This document shows positions 1 through 14,500 of a stretch of 64,000 bases of DNA, one piece after another. The stretch comes from Nereocystis luetkeana (taxonomy: Eukaryota > Sar > Phaeophyceae > Laminariales > Laminariaceae). Location of the stretch: positions 620,001-684,000 of the forward strand of contig JARUPZ010000020.1 of NCBI GenBank assembly GCA_031213475.1, written 5' to 3'. The translations under genes and the position numbers were made by a program. The notes below the pieces were generated by a model. It had not been told where the DNA came from and ran no database searches. It was given only the letters and a program-made list of their open reading frames with translations. The stretch's first letter is position 1; the number at the start of each line of letters is the position of its first letter.

Positions 1-1318
1 CCACAACCGCCTCTGCTCCTCAGACAGCTGTTACAACAATTTTCGTTAATATTCTCTATTCCATAGACACTTACTTGCTAGTAGCACAAAAACAATGGTG
101 ATTTCCTCTATGATTTCCTCTATACTCCTCAGAGACTTGCTATAATCTGTTTTTGACGTTATTTGCTACTCAATCACTTGCTTCAATTTTTTCAAGTGAC
201 GCTCTCTAACCCCCAGAGACTTGCTGTGACAGAGACTTGCTGTGAATACAATGTTTTGAGTGATTTTCCCTACGTCCTCCTCAGCAAATATACTCATGAT
301 GTATACGATGGTTGTAATGTTCTGTGCCCCTCAGACAGTTGCGACACCACACACCACTTCGCGTGGCGTTGGTGATGTCGGCGGCGGGACGCCATCGATG
401 GCGCGCGTTTTTTGTTTGTTTCCACTGATCAGCCGAACGCGCCACACGTAGCCAATCCCATCATGACGCATTTAGCTGCAGATGGTGTTTCAGGCATATA
501 CGGCGGCTTAACTTGTCAGCATAATAAATGTTTCAATGTTTCAGAGCTGTCTGTTCACGGGTCAAGAGATGTTCAAAATTTCACGGGTCAGGTCGGGTCG
601 GGGCTGATAACGTTGACCCGACCCGACCCGACCTGACCCGTGAGAGCTTGAGAATCTCCTGATCCGACCCGAACCGGCCGGACCGGACCGGACCGGACCG
701 AAGCGGACCGGACCGGACCCGACCCGTGCGACTTCCCGACCCGAAACGCGGGTCAGGTCATGACCCGTAAAGATCCTTGCCAACATTGTCAATTCGAACA
801 TCGGATAGATGACCATCTATCTGATCTATCTGGTCTATACATACTAACATCCTATGCATCATACAGATAATATATATACAATAAAGATCATGTAGACCAT
901 CTAGATCCTGAAATTTCCGCCATGAGATGTCGTGCGTGAGCCGTATCATATAGATCCCGCCGGGAAGACGTGTTTATAATCATACAAACCCCATCCAGCG
1001 AACTTTATCTACTCTACATCTTGTACATCACATAAACCAGGCAAACATATTCCCCGACATATCTACAGTAGATAATATCTAGATTATGAAATAGGGATCT
1101 GATACTCGTATGTTCGATCTGTGCAATGTTTCACGGGAGATGTGCACCCTTTGGTCTTGAGAGCTACGAGGGGGTGACACGTTTCCTTATTGCTATCGTG
1201 CGACTAAGTCTAACACTTGAGATTGCTGGCGTCTCCTCTCACTGTGCTCTACCGCCTCGCCGTAAGAAGAAACATCTAACCTCGACGGGTTTCCATGCCC
1301 CCTTTACTCCATCGACAG
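1..1318. other. Intron of the CFAP57-like gene, with an old GGGTC-type tract
   Basis: No exon is convincing here. 575-770 is a degenerate GGGTC/GGACC hexamer tract. The end near 765-784 (reverse complement CAAGGATCTTTACGGGTCAT) resembles the terminus of the hAT-like element at 17680-18523, so this is probably an old copy; I could not find a target duplication. Confidence 0.5.
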
Positions 1319-1384
1319 AACCAGAGCCTGGTGGATGCCCACACGGAAACTCTGCAGAAGGTCATCGAGGAATACGACAAGAAG
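1319..1384 (+). CDS. CFAP57: CFAP57-like exon a
   Basis: Phase 0 in and out, 22 residues, beginning [13 protein letters not shown] and ending VIEEYDKK. The acceptor is CGACAG and the donor is GTGAGA. Nothing convincing precedes it in the window, so the upstream exons are off the left edge. Confidence 0.8.
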
Positions 1385-3552
1385 GTGAGAGAACCATGTA
1401 CAATAGCAGCTCTAAGGCTCCACAGGGGCTCTTTTAGTGCTGCTATGTCCACCATTGACCTCGCTCCGGTGAAAACGATATTCGTCAGAAAGGACGGCAG
1501 CTTAGCTTGCACTGCAGAAACCGTCGCCACGGCAGAATCGTTGTGTACTACATACTTTACTACAGCAAACAACCGTGCTACAGCAAAGGTAAATGGACGC
1601 ACGAGACATGATGTCTTGTTTTTTCAGGAAGCGATAGTTAGTCATACCATGGTACTACACAATAACTACACGAATTCAAGATATTTTTTTTTTTCAGTTT
1701 CATCGGAGGGTAACGATAGGGATAGCACCGGCTACCATGGGTTACTAATTCCTGTATCTTTTTTTGACAGGGATAGCAGAGGCTACGATAGGGATCCTGC
1801 TGTACCTTTTTTTGGTCATATTTTTGTGACTGACAGCTTTTGAACTGAGGGACTAGCCAGTAAGGGATGCCTTATGATCGTCATCCCGTTTGTGTTTTTT
1901 CAACATTATTATTGTCACTTTCCTAATAAACCTACTGTAGGCCGAGGGATTGATGCCATTTTTATATATCTACTCAGTCAGCTTTTGAGTGACTTAGTAA
2001 TCGTACGGAGCTTCTCGACTATATTCAAGTCAGGGCACCCGGAAAAATTAGTTGCACGCCATGGGGTGAAATTTATTACTTAAAGTCTTGAATTTGTGTT
2101 TATTAAGTCATTGTTTTTTTTAGAAGACGATGCGCAAGTGTACATAGTGCGCTTAACCATTATTTTTACCCATTCACCGGAAAAATACAATAGGAACACT
2201 ATATGCCCCTGGCGTAGTTTCTTCCTGGGCGCTGAAAGCCACTTGGGGGCGTTTTTCGGCGTTGTCAGCACGTGTCTTATTTGGAGCGAATACGAATTTC
2301 TAATTTGCACGGCGCGAAAAAAAAATTAATTTGCCCCTTTCGATCGCCTTAGTCTACAGTATCCCAGAATCTATGACTGACCGCGGTATAATCTCCTAAA
2401 TCTATCGGGATTGGTGTTTTTTTAGTCGAACAAAACCTCCCAACGCACAACGCACACAAGTTGACAACAACTAAAAATATCCTGCGGCGCCGGTTCGCTC
2501 GTAGGTAGAGGAAGCGCAGTCCAAGCAGAGGCTCTGGAGCGATTGAAGCTTGAAGGGAACAGTTTCCGCCACACCGCGGCAGGGTTTTTTTGTTCCATGT
2601 ACCCCACGTTGTCTTATTCGCACCTGTCGGTCATGTCGGCCTATACGGTCACATTTCCCCTCACGTAAGGCGTGTTTTCTCGACATTGCTGTTACCAGGT
2701 CGAGGAAGAACAGTCCCAGCAGAAGGAGCTGGCGCTGGAGAAAGATAAGATGGCCACCGCGTTCGACAACCTGAAGAAGCTCGTAGAGGAGGATGCCGAC
2801 ACGGAGGCGGAATACGTCAAGGTTCGTAAAAAAAACACATCGCATACGTGAGAAACCAGAAGTATTTATTAATAGCTTATTTGGCGGCTAGATGGCCACC
2901 GCTTTCGACACCTTCAACAAGCTCGTACAAGAGAATGTCGATACGAGGTGAAGCAAAGGCACGTCGCGTACTTTTTTAGAAAACGACACATCCACTTTTA
3001 TTGCAGCCAACGTGAATGGCGACCGCGTTCAACAACCACAAAAAGGTGGTACGAGAGATCGAGAGGACGCCAATACGGAGGTGGAATACGGCAAGGTCCG
3101 TAAAAAGGTAAATCGCATACAGTACACTCACGACAGCACCTACAGCAGACAGCAGTAACAAAATTAGGAGCTCAAACGAAGGGGGTCGAGCTCTGCACGA
3201 ACTATCTGAAAATTGTGTTTTATACTGAAATTAATGTAGGACAAACCCTGCCTCGCACAAGAATAAAAATAAAAACAGTAATAAGAACATGAGCCTGGAC
3301 CAATGTAGTACCAGGTGCGTGCTTAACTTCTTAGATGGCATCGCGTACTGTACTTGAGAACCAACAACAAGTATGGCTTTTTATTATATTGCAGCTTGCT
3401 TCTTTTCCGTAGCTCATCATCATATCCGCCCGCATCGGTGATTGGAGTAGTTGTTTGTCATCCCCTGAATAAAAAAATATTCGTTATCATCCAACCCCCC
3501 TGATTCCGAAAATAATGATTTATCAACCAACCATCAGTAACCAACCGCACTG

Positions 3553-3604
<52 letters not shown>

Positions 3605-6600
3605 CATACTGGTATATATAATACCGGTAATTCATAAGGTATTACTAGGTGCTTCGCTCCGCGGGCGGCCTACGCCGGCCTCTACGCTCGCTCAGGAAGG
3701 AAAAGCACATCAAATTACTATTAATACGCGAAGCGGACAGAGGTCCATGATTGAATAGAGTTTTTTGTATGATTGTTGTAGTTGCAAACTGGCGGCTTGA
3801 TAATGCCAAGAGTCCCGCCGCCATGCTTCAGGAGAAAACACCTCGAATGCCACATACGCTTCGCGTCGCGGGCGGTTCCGCCCGCTACGCTAGCTCACAT
3901 GCCGTACGTGCGTACATACCCCAGGTAGGGTAGTTATTTTCTTTTTTTGCTATGTTTTATGTACGAAAGAGAAAGGATAGTACGGCACAGCAGCACCGCA
4001 AAAACAATGTAAAATATGAAACCGAAAATTCCGGAAAGAAACAAATCCCCATCCCTCTCACGTAATAATTTTCTAACTGATTGGAACACCAGGCACCGGT
4101 CAAAAAAAAAAAAAACGAACAGCAGAGCTTTTCTCTCAGCCTCGTACGCCGTCCGCCCCTCTCGCGACCACCTCGCCTCCGATTTGGTCCGGGTAAAACT
4201 TTCCTTACTCTCTGCCACAGTGAGCCCCGTCGCCCGCCTCGCGTTGAGCCCGGTGCTCACCATGGCCGTCGTTCGCAAGCTCGACAACGTTGTTGCTCAG
4301 ACTGGGTTTCTCCCTCTGTGATTTCAGCCCGGTCGCAAAAATAAGCATCGCTTGAATATTGCCTTGCAATCCCGAACGAACCTTATATTCTCGTACATAC
4401 GTACTCAATCAAATTATGCAGATGTAGGCCAGACAGAGCCCATTCATGCTTCCCACGTGTCTCGAGGCACACGCGAAGCCTAGGCACGAAAGCGGCGACC
4501 GCGCTCTCCTTTCACTCCCCCCTCTACCCGCCAGCACCCGCTGACACCCTTGACGGTGCTGGGCTGGCCCGCGGTGCCGTGCTCCGAGTACACACTCGCA
4601 CACGAAACGAAAGAAGAAAAAAGAAAAAAATAGCCGGAAGTGCCAAGAGAAATGGAGAACACAAAGAACCGCTGGAAAGGTCCGGCAAGTAAAAAAAGGA
4701 GGCGATTTCCAAGTTGGAGCTCTGAGAGGCCTGGGATGTACCAACCGAGCACGCTCAGAGAGTGAGGTATCTATAAGTAGTTCTCCCCGCCATGAACATA
4801 AAGGAACGCAGCAAGGACAACGTTTCCTGGTGTTTTATGTTTAATTGGCAACAGTGCTGCCGAGCTACTGTAGAAATTGAACTTCGCTTGTCGAAACTCT
4901 GCAGGCGTTTGCCGTTGCTATGGTAGTCCCTATACCTGCATCAGTCTCTTTAGGCGCGGAAGGCAAACCTAAGGTGTTTGCGCTTCTCGAGTCGATGCAG
5001 CATGCTCTGCGATAACGCGTACGGGAGCCCTTTCACCAGTGCAAGTATCAACACATCAACACATCAGCACCACCCCATACTATTAATAATCCCGAGTGAG
5101 TTCTCGCCGAAACGGGAGTGCAGTCTTAAAGAGGTTCAAGGTGGTGGGCTTGAGGGATTGCTCGTCCGAAAAAATGTGTTTGTCGCCCGCCGTCTCCACG
5201 CCAACACTGGCACTTTTCTGATGACTATTAGATCATACTAGAGTAGACGTATTCGACTTGCTGCCATTCATAGTACATTCTTACGGTAGGTTCGGGCACA
5301 GTTTGACCCCATTGCACCATCCTACAACATTACCCTACCCTCCTCTTGACAGACAAAATTCATGGCTAAATTAGCAGCCGAGAGGGAGGCTACCTTGCGG
5401 CTCAAGGGCACAGTTTGACCCCATTGCACCATCCTAAAACATTACCCTACCATCCTCTTGACAGACAAAATTCATGGCTAAATTAGCAGCCGAGAGGGAG
5501 GCTACCTTGCGGCTTAAGGGAGAAAACGGCATCATGAAGAAAAAGTTCTCCAGACTGACCAAGTGAGTGAAGATTAAAGTTGTAGCAATACTGCCATAGC
5601 AAATACCATCTTTGTCACGGACCTTTTGGCCTATTGGCCTACTCGCCTCCTAACCTACTGGCCTATTGGCCGACTGGCCTATTGGTCTACTTCCCGATAG
5701 GCCTATTGACCTATTCGCCCATTCACCTATTATTGGCCTATTGCCTCTCCATCTAGCGCTGTTCTGCTTGGGCTTGCATGCTAACATTCAGACAAAGAGA
5801 CAGGAGACTCTCTCGGATTCGACATCTTCTTCTTATCTACCGCGTACCGTTTGGCCCTGTCGTCAGCAGTTTGCCATCGTATAATGTGCAGCATGAGCTT
5901 CAACTCGATCCCTTCTACCTGTAGACAATACAATAGACATATAGACATTACAGTAGACACTACCGTAGGCGTTACACATTCCCAGAAAAAAAAAGAACAC
6001 CAAGGGAAACCAGAAAAAGAGAAGCCATACGTATACGCACGATTTATTACTCCCTTCTGTACCCAATTCCAGCCTAGCTAACATCGACCTACTCCGACAC
6101 GATCTATCGATGCTTGCAATGAAAGGCAAGTGGAAGATCAAAAGGAGGACATCACCACCTTGCAAGAGAGGCAGAGGGACCTATTCGACACTATCAAGTC
6201 CCTCGAGAAGGACATACAGGTTAGCACCGCCCATTGTCACGAATCTACTCGAACAACCGAACACCACTCAAACGTAGACACCTACTCGTACACTCGTACC
6301 ACGCATCATATGTATCCGATAGGAGCATACGCTGATTTCACTCGTGTTGTTGTTGTGGGAGGTGGTGGGAGTAGCTGACCGCATTCTTTGGATTTAGGTA
6401 TTCCTGAGGTATTCTGCCACTCCAAAAATAATGGAAGCCTGGCTTCTGATCACGGACCAGCTTTTGGCGATGACTTGATGTGAGAACAGCAACAAATGTC
6501 TGTCGGGACCATTTCGTGAGTTGTGTTTTTCGGCGGTTTCTTGATACAGTAGTAGGCAGGGTGGATTCGTCGAGGCTTTCATATATATGGCACCATCGCG

Positions 6601-8378
6601 GCTTGCTGTGGTTGGAGGGCTTTTGCAAAGGTGGCATTATCGCCTCCCAAAACAAAAAGTGGACAACTTATTCACCCCTTCATAACCCCGCATCACCCTG
6701 GCCATAAATATAGTAAACGTTCGATACTCTTATCGAATTCCAAGTGGTTGTTATATTGCCGTTCATCGTGGAGCCTTCTTGGTCACTGCTATCAGTACGT
6801 AGCACTTGCAGATATTTCCGTGTGGGTGCGTAGGCGCTCGTCCCTGTACAGCTGTAGGGGGTTGTAGTCTGTAAGGTTGACGGTGCTTGCCGTGGTCCTC
6901 GTATTCGTGCTCTGATGTCAGTTTCTTCTACTTTTCCGAGTCCGTTTATTATCTTCGCCCTTATTTTATCTCTCCCCTCTATTACGGGGGACCATAGTTA
7001 ATAGGACCAAATATTTATTAGTAGAAATGGTTAAATATATAGGTTTTTATATACAACATAGGTCCTACCCTGGTATTAACTATGGTCCCCCGTAATAGTC
7101 GTAGCTGAGATCCGGGGTCAGCCACACAGCAGCATAGCAGGCAGGCTCTTTCCTTCCCCTCTCCCCTCCCCACTACGGTTCGTGCCTTGCTTTCTTTGTC
7201 GCGAGAATACTCCATCCCTTTCTTCCCTCGTCGACTCGCGTCTAATGGTGGTATGTATCGGCTTGAGTCAATCTAATGAGAACCTCATGAGGGTGTTGGC
7301 ACTGAAGTGCCCTTGTTTACGGTGATGATGTTCGTCGATGCGTTATCACTGGTGTCAGCGTTGGGGTGTTCCTGCTGGATTGGACTGTGGCGGGCTCGGC
7401 TCGTGTGCTGCTTCGTCTTCCTGGATTCGGAAAATAAATAATTGAGCAACTTCAACCCCACCCACCAATAATTCATCTACCCCCATTGATCATTTTTAGC
7501 GCGACGTTGTGATGGAGGCAGTGAGACGAACTTTGATGCAAACAATCTTTGGTTTTGTTGGCGCCTATCTGTGCCATAGTGGTGGTAATAAAAGTCGAAG
7601 CAATGAGAGAAAATCTGATGCAAACGAACGTGTTGTGTTGGTGTTCGTCGGCGCTAAAACGGAGCGTAAGAATCGAAGCAGTAGGACCAAGTTGTATGCA
7701 AGCGCATTTTTTTTTGTGTTGGTACCTGTCCGTGCTATAGTAGGGGAATATTAATCAACGAAGCGAGACGAAAATTGAAGCTAACGAACGTCAAGTAAGT
7801 GTTGGTGTCTGTCGGCGCCATAGTGGAGGCGTAATAATCGAAGAAGTGGGACTAAATTGTATCCCAACGCATCTGTTTTGTGTGTGTCGGGGCCTGCCCA
7901 CCTGTGCCGCAACAGGGGCACAAGAAGGAGATTCGGGAGAGAGAGGAGACCATCGCCGACAAGGAGAAGCGCATCTATGACCTCAAGAAGAAGAACCAAG
8001 AGGTCAGGACCAAAAGCGGTGCAAACAGTAGATCCATGGAACATATCGGATATCCCATTTCGTGATACGGATAAATCTCTCTCGAGACAGGGACAGGGAC
8101 AGGTAGATAGATCCGTCATAGGTTTGCGCGATACCTGGTATTCAGCAGTAGATAGTGTTTTTCGGGTGGTGTGTGCATCATATTCTATGACGCGGCTTTT
8201 GCGCACGTTGGTTACAGGCGTGTGGGTGGTGTGGGTGGTGTGATCTGTATGATACGGCTCTCGCCCAATATCCCATTACGGAGATGATCTAGATGATCTA
8301 GATGATCTGATAGATAGATAAATAGATAGATAGGTAGACGGACAGATAGATACAGTAGATAGATAGTTAGATATATGC

Positions 8379-8419
<41 letters not shown>

Positions 8420-8450
8420 CAGATGTGTAGGTATATTGATAGACAGATAG

Positions 8451-8522
<72 letters not shown>

Positions 8523-11500
8523 ACATATATATATATCGTGATCTGCCCTGTGTGTGAAATGTTTGGACAAGCATACTGGAAAGTCTGCATTGGACGGACA
8601 GCGATGACCAGATGAGTGCTGAGGCCGCACAGCAGTGTACATAAAATAAATGCCACTCTGAAATGGACGGAATTGTAAGGAACGTTCGTGTCTTCCTATG
8701 AGTACCTAAACGGTTCTTATATTTCCATGCATAGTGGTAGTGGTAGCAGCTAAGTTAACCCTTTCACTGTGTATTATACAGCAAAAACGACTCAACTCTA
8801 ATTGCAAGTACTGTAGTTTGTCTGCAGAACGTGCGTGCAGTTCTTACATATTCGTACGTACTCTATCTGGTATATATACAGGAGTTGGGGTACATGGGCC
8901 AAAGCTACGATTCAAGAGAGGGTGTGTCAGGCCTAGTGCCTACCTGGTATTGAGCAGCAGACCTCTTTTAAACTGTTTTTCCTCTTTAATCGGAGTGGGT
9001 GCTGTACATGTTTTCGTAAATTCCCGCGCCAAACGATTAGATCTCTCTTCAACCGGGTTTTCTCTCAAGTCGGGAGTGGGTACTATGTAGCTTTTGGTGA
9101 GCCCGCTAAGCCTAAGCCATTTGACCTGTCTCAGATCAGGCTCTCTTAAATAATAGTAGTCCCGCTGTAAGGGGTATATAGATGATTGAAATGGCGCACA
9201 TGCGGCAGGATAGCTTGAAATGGTACACGTGCTGCTTGCGTATACTGCTTGAAATTGACTCGATATTGATTGAAGAGAGGAAGCCTGCGGCAACTCTGCG
9301 CCAGTAGTTGGTCTTCAAAATCAGTTGTTCTGATCACTCTCGCAGCTGGAGAAGTTCAAGTTCGTTTTGGATTACAAGATCAAGGAGCTGAAGCGCCAGA
9401 TTGAGCCGCGGGAAAACGAAATATCGGACATGCGCCACCAGATCGAAGAAATGGATCTCGAGCTCGAACAGGTATGTTTTTGTTGCCCTTAAGGCTTACG
9501 AGGTACTATGCATGACATGTGACTTGTCATACACGTCATACATGTATGTAGGACTTGTGGGACTTGTACCGTACTACGGCAGGGGGCGCATTTCTGAGTT
9601 TTACGTCTCGTGCGGTTCAAACGTAGTGTGCTGTTCGTACTTCACTTCGGTTGCAATGGTTGACGCTTCAGCCGTGCTACGGTGTAAGAGAAGGGTACTA
9701 CCTGGTACTATAATAACACGTTGGGGCCAAAACGTTTGTGACTGACGGGGCTCCTCAACCATTGCATCAACCATGGCAACGCTCAATATACTCAGTACCC
9801 AATGTATCTCGAATACAGCTGCCTTAATAAGATAGTATTGGTGGTGTGTACTATTAATAGGCACAACCATTGCAACTGGATCCGATGCGTATTTCCCTTG
9901 CGTGTTATTCGAACATTCGAACCCATGGGGTTGTGTATCGGACTTGAGCTGCAATGTTCTCAAAACGTCGATCGCGGGTAAGGTTATACGAGATCCTCAC
10001 GTCACGAGCCTCACAAAATGTGGGTGCTCGTACCCCTTATACGTAGCACACGTCTATGTACCACGCATCAGATTCACAACATATTTGCTCCGTCTCGAGC
10101 GCAGGTTATCTGAGCTAGAGCTGATGTTATAGCTCTAGCACATACATGCTCGATGGGAAGCTAATACGACCAGGTACCAGGTTATTTTAAGTTGTGTTCA
10201 TATTGGTACTTTCTGTAGGGTGAAACCAAAACCGATGTGTTTCCATATACCATTTATACCTGGGACGATTTTTCGACCCGACTTTCTCGAACCAAATATG
10301 GCACGCACAATGCACAATTGTCAACCAAAAGTATTTACGTACGTACCAGGTGGTGTCTCTGGTGAGATTTCGTCGAGATCTTTCCGTAGGTGCATCCATC
10401 CCTTGGCGGTTGCGCCCTCCCATTTAATGAGAAACTAGCCCTCTCATTTGTGGAGACAAATATCGTAACATGGGAAATCGTCCAAGAGGGTGTACTGCCG
10501 TATCGCTAGCGGGTTATACGGTTTCAGCTCGAATAAATTGACGAATCATAAAAGCATGGCCTCAGGGCATCGACATCATAATTGCGGAGGAGGCTGCTCA
10601 TGCTGCTCCTGCTGTATCGTTTGTTGATATCTGCGATATTGATGCTTACCAGTTCTTATGAGCTACCTGATGTGTCGAGTCACTAGCAAAGTAGCTGTGT
10701 TTTCGTCATTATGTGTGCCGTTCACCCCGGTAGTCTATTGCAAGGGATACTCATTATCCTACCGTATATTATTAATAGTAATAATAACACTTGAGGTAAT
10801 ACTTACGACAACACACCCTCTCGGACGAACTTGAAGGCTGTTGTTTTTCTGGACAACAATGAGAGTGTGAACGCCAAGTAATACATTCACGAGAAGGCGT
10901 GGACGAGATATTTCAAACGCCACCATTCTGGTGTGGTGGAGTGTCCTTGTCCTTTTTACGGCGAAAACTTCGAAGGAAGTTCGTACCGCAGTGTGTTGTC
11001 TTATCGCTAGCGTGTTATCGCCAACCTCCACACCGCAGTTGGCCATGAGTGCGAATCATGGCCATGGGGATTCGTTTTTTGAGCGTTACGTATTACCTGT
11101 TTGGTATCTAGCTGCGGCGCGAATAAGCGCAGTTCAATGCGAGTTTTGAGTGAGCCCATGACCGAAGGACGCCCCCAACTCGCGATAAAACCAAGGCGAG
11201 CACGGGGGGGGGGGGGCGAGCCCTGCTAGGCAGCCCCGTATCTGACCTACAACGGCAGAAGGGCAAGACATAAATAAATGCAAGATCTTTGTCCTCGGGG
11301 GGGGCGGGGTGTACCTCATGTCATGCATAGTCGTAGCCGTATGAACATGCATGACGGGGGGTGCTGGTGTGAGATTATATAATAATCGTGCAGCTGCGTA
11401 ATGCGTGTTCGCCTCGTTGTGCCACGGATCTCTGTGCGATACGTCTATTCATCTAGAGTTGATGGATATTCCACGTAAGATTCTCCACCCCTGATGTGAA

Positions 11501-14500
11501 GAGTGGTGAAGGAGGGTATCAGGTTTTCTGTTTCAGCGGAGCGGGTGATTTGCGGGGATACTTTTTCCCGCATTGTTGTGTGGTGCGTAATTGGTACGAG
11601 TATCGGAACATGCTTGATGTGGCATAATAATATCAGTCACTTTGTATACTGTGATGCTAATGTCGGCAGTTCTTCCAACAGGTAATACCTTGATACGTTG
11701 ATACGTCAGAAGGGACCTCTCTGATACTATTAATAGAGTTATAGCACGCAACGGTACGTAACTTCACTTGCCACTGGTGATAGTGTGATGTTGGTATACT
11801 ATTATTAAGTATCACCGCAGTGATGTCGCACACGAGAGCCTTGCATTGGCAACATATGGGACGAGATATCATCGCAGTGATGTGGCACATGATAATTTCT
11901 CGTATTGCCAGTGGGAAAATAGCTGGAGGGGGTACAGCAAAGACGATGTATTGGTGGACAAACTATAGTTGCGGATTAGGAGGGAGACGTTCGGTACTAA
12001 AGGGTCAGGCGTGGCTTTCTTGGTTCCCCTGTTTTTTCGTTGGTGTCGGGACGAGCAAGGGAGGAGGCTAGATAGGGGCCCACCTCTCTCACTTCTCTCT
12101 GTCCCCTTCTTTCTCCACCCGACCGTCATGTTTAGGCTGGTTTAACATAAAACATCTTCTTCTTCTTCTTCTGCACGTCCCTATGGCACCGTAGGGTTTT
12201 TTCCATCGCCGTATCACCCCGCACCGAGATCATCCCTTAGAGCTTAGAGGAAGGGGGTTTAAATAACGTTGTTCGATGGTCTTGACTTGCCCCCAGATCC
12301 AGCAGGCCACAGCAGTCGGCGCCAGCGCCGCCCCCGAGCTGACCTGCGTATTCGTCCGCTTGGCCGCTGAGGCTTGCGCGGCGGTTTCGACCGGCGGAGC
12401 GCGGGAGCGGTAGCGCCGTGCTTTGGTCCGCTTGTCGCGGGCCAGCGAGCCCTTTCCGGTCTCTTTCTCGTAGTACTGTCAGAGTTGCAGTATACGTTTT
12501 GCGCTTTCCAAACGTGCCTGGAGCTGGGGCCTAAACTCATATTTTCGCCGGACACCACCACACAAGAAAACTGCGTTTGTTTGTGCTAATTATACTACAG
12601 GCACCTCCCACAGTCAAGCGTCAATCGCCAGGGGGGGGGTGGCGATGAAAAATCCCCTGCTGAGCAATGAAAAACATACGCTGCACTCAGGGTGCCTCCT
12701 TTCTTACGGGTGTCGAGCTATATTACCTACTACTGTAATACGATGTGAGCGCCCGGGTTTCAACGGGTTTTGTCTCCTCGCCGCGGCAATACTATCAAAA
12801 CGCAAAAAAGCGGGGACGGTACTTAAAAATCCCCCTATTTTATCCTGAAAAATTCAGGGTGGGTCCCAATTGGGCTGGGGATTACGAATCTGAAGTCAGA
12901 AATTTGAAATCGTACCTCGTTACGTACTAAAGGCACGCAACGCTGGGCAGTTTGCGCATTTGTTTTGATGCGAAGCTGCTCTTCAGCACGTTTTGGACTA
13001 AACGGACCTCAAAATAGCCGGATGGAAAAACAAAACCGCTATCATGACCTCATAGCTGTTACCTGATATAGCCCAGTTTATTCCCCCTTACGAGTTTGTT
13101 GCTGAAGCACACCGCAGAAACCACCACCCGAAAACACAAACGTGCTGAGAATGTACTGCTTTCATGACTGAACTCTCGACCCTCCGGGGGCCCGAGTTTT
13201 GCTTGGATCGCAGATCTGAAAAGCTCTACCCCCCCTGGGCGGTTAAGCGGCGTCGTTTAAGCGTGTGCGCCGGGAGAAAATTCCTTTTTAGTTTTTTTGT
13301 CTTTTCGAAAGGTTTGCAGGAATTTTGGGATCAGGATGTTTTTGTTTCGTTTGTTTTGCGCACATTTCCTATCGTGTTATAACGACGTTTCCCACCGTTT
13401 CCCCTATTACGGGGGGGCCATAGTTAACAGGACCAATTATTGTTAGTAAAAATGGTTAAACATATGAGGTTTTATGTGTACCATAGGTCCTGTTAACTAT
13501 GGTCCCCCGTAATAGTTTGTTTTCTTTTTGCTGAATAGTAGCGTCTCCGCAGTAAATATTGGTTGATCGCGGCTGGCGTTTACATTAGGTTTTAACCATA
13601 CTTTCGTGAACCAATGTGCAGTGAAGTGCCACAATCCAAAATTTCCGGCTGCAGAGGCTGCACACTTCGTATTATACTTCGGTCAGTGTTTAGAGAGACG
13701 AGCTTGCCAACAGGAGTATCAACATTTAATGTTGCCGCCATGCCGTAACCTGGTATTACCCTGGTGTATACGTAGCTTTTCGGTTGGGAGGTTGTTTCGT
13801 TCAAAGCGGTTCGGTTATTGGCCATTTATATGCCGGTATATATGTACCATTAATAAGTACCTGGGACCTGGTATTATTTTTGGCCTGTTTTGTGACCACG
13901 GGCTAGATTTTAGGGTAATGAGCTATCTATAATGTGATATCATCATCATCATCATCACTCATACTAAATGCTCATCTCCAATGCTTTGCGCTGTGTGCTG
14001 TACGATGCACGTGGCAGTACCACAAGAGCAACTCTGCCCTCGACCTGATGATTGGAGAGCTCCGTCTGAAAGTGGACGGCATGCAGAAAGAGTTGCAGGC
14101 GCAAAACAACAGGCTTGAGGAAGGAGCTCGCTTCGCGCGACAGTTCCACAGCGACCTCAGGGTGGCAGTACAGGTGCTCACGGCATTTTGCGATTAGCTT
14201 AGTAGAGCCTGTGCCGATGCCGCGACAAAATAATGAGAACAAAATGTTGATTGTAAACATAGGGGCATGTATGCTTTTTGTGTCCATGGTAGGTTCTGAT
14301 CACTAGATTACTACCAGGTATACAATAGCCCCTCGCAATAGTATAGCAGCGTGACCTGAGGTACAAGTACAGCAGGGCTCGCAGCGTCAATAAGGTTGGT
14401 GTCGCACACGGTCTTGCTACCACGCATAATATGTCCACACGGAAGAGCTGTGGACTGCTGGTAACGCTGCATACCACCAGGTAGAGTGTTATCCAACCAG

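Larger units (their letters stand above)
9472..14017. other. Large CFAP57 intron rich in repeats
   Basis: 4.5-kb intron. It holds a probable copy of dispersed MITE family D (about 10230-10440), a minus-strand coding-like exon (12230-12475), a TA-flanked MITE (13407-13512) and several TACCWGGTA and TATTAATA motifs. The rest shows nothing I can name. Confidence 0.6.

Noticed and set aside
8212..8656. Several minus-strand ORFs of about 90-126 codons rich in Tyr, Leu, Ser and Ile
   Set aside because: They are translations of the GATA microsatellite and exist in all three frames.
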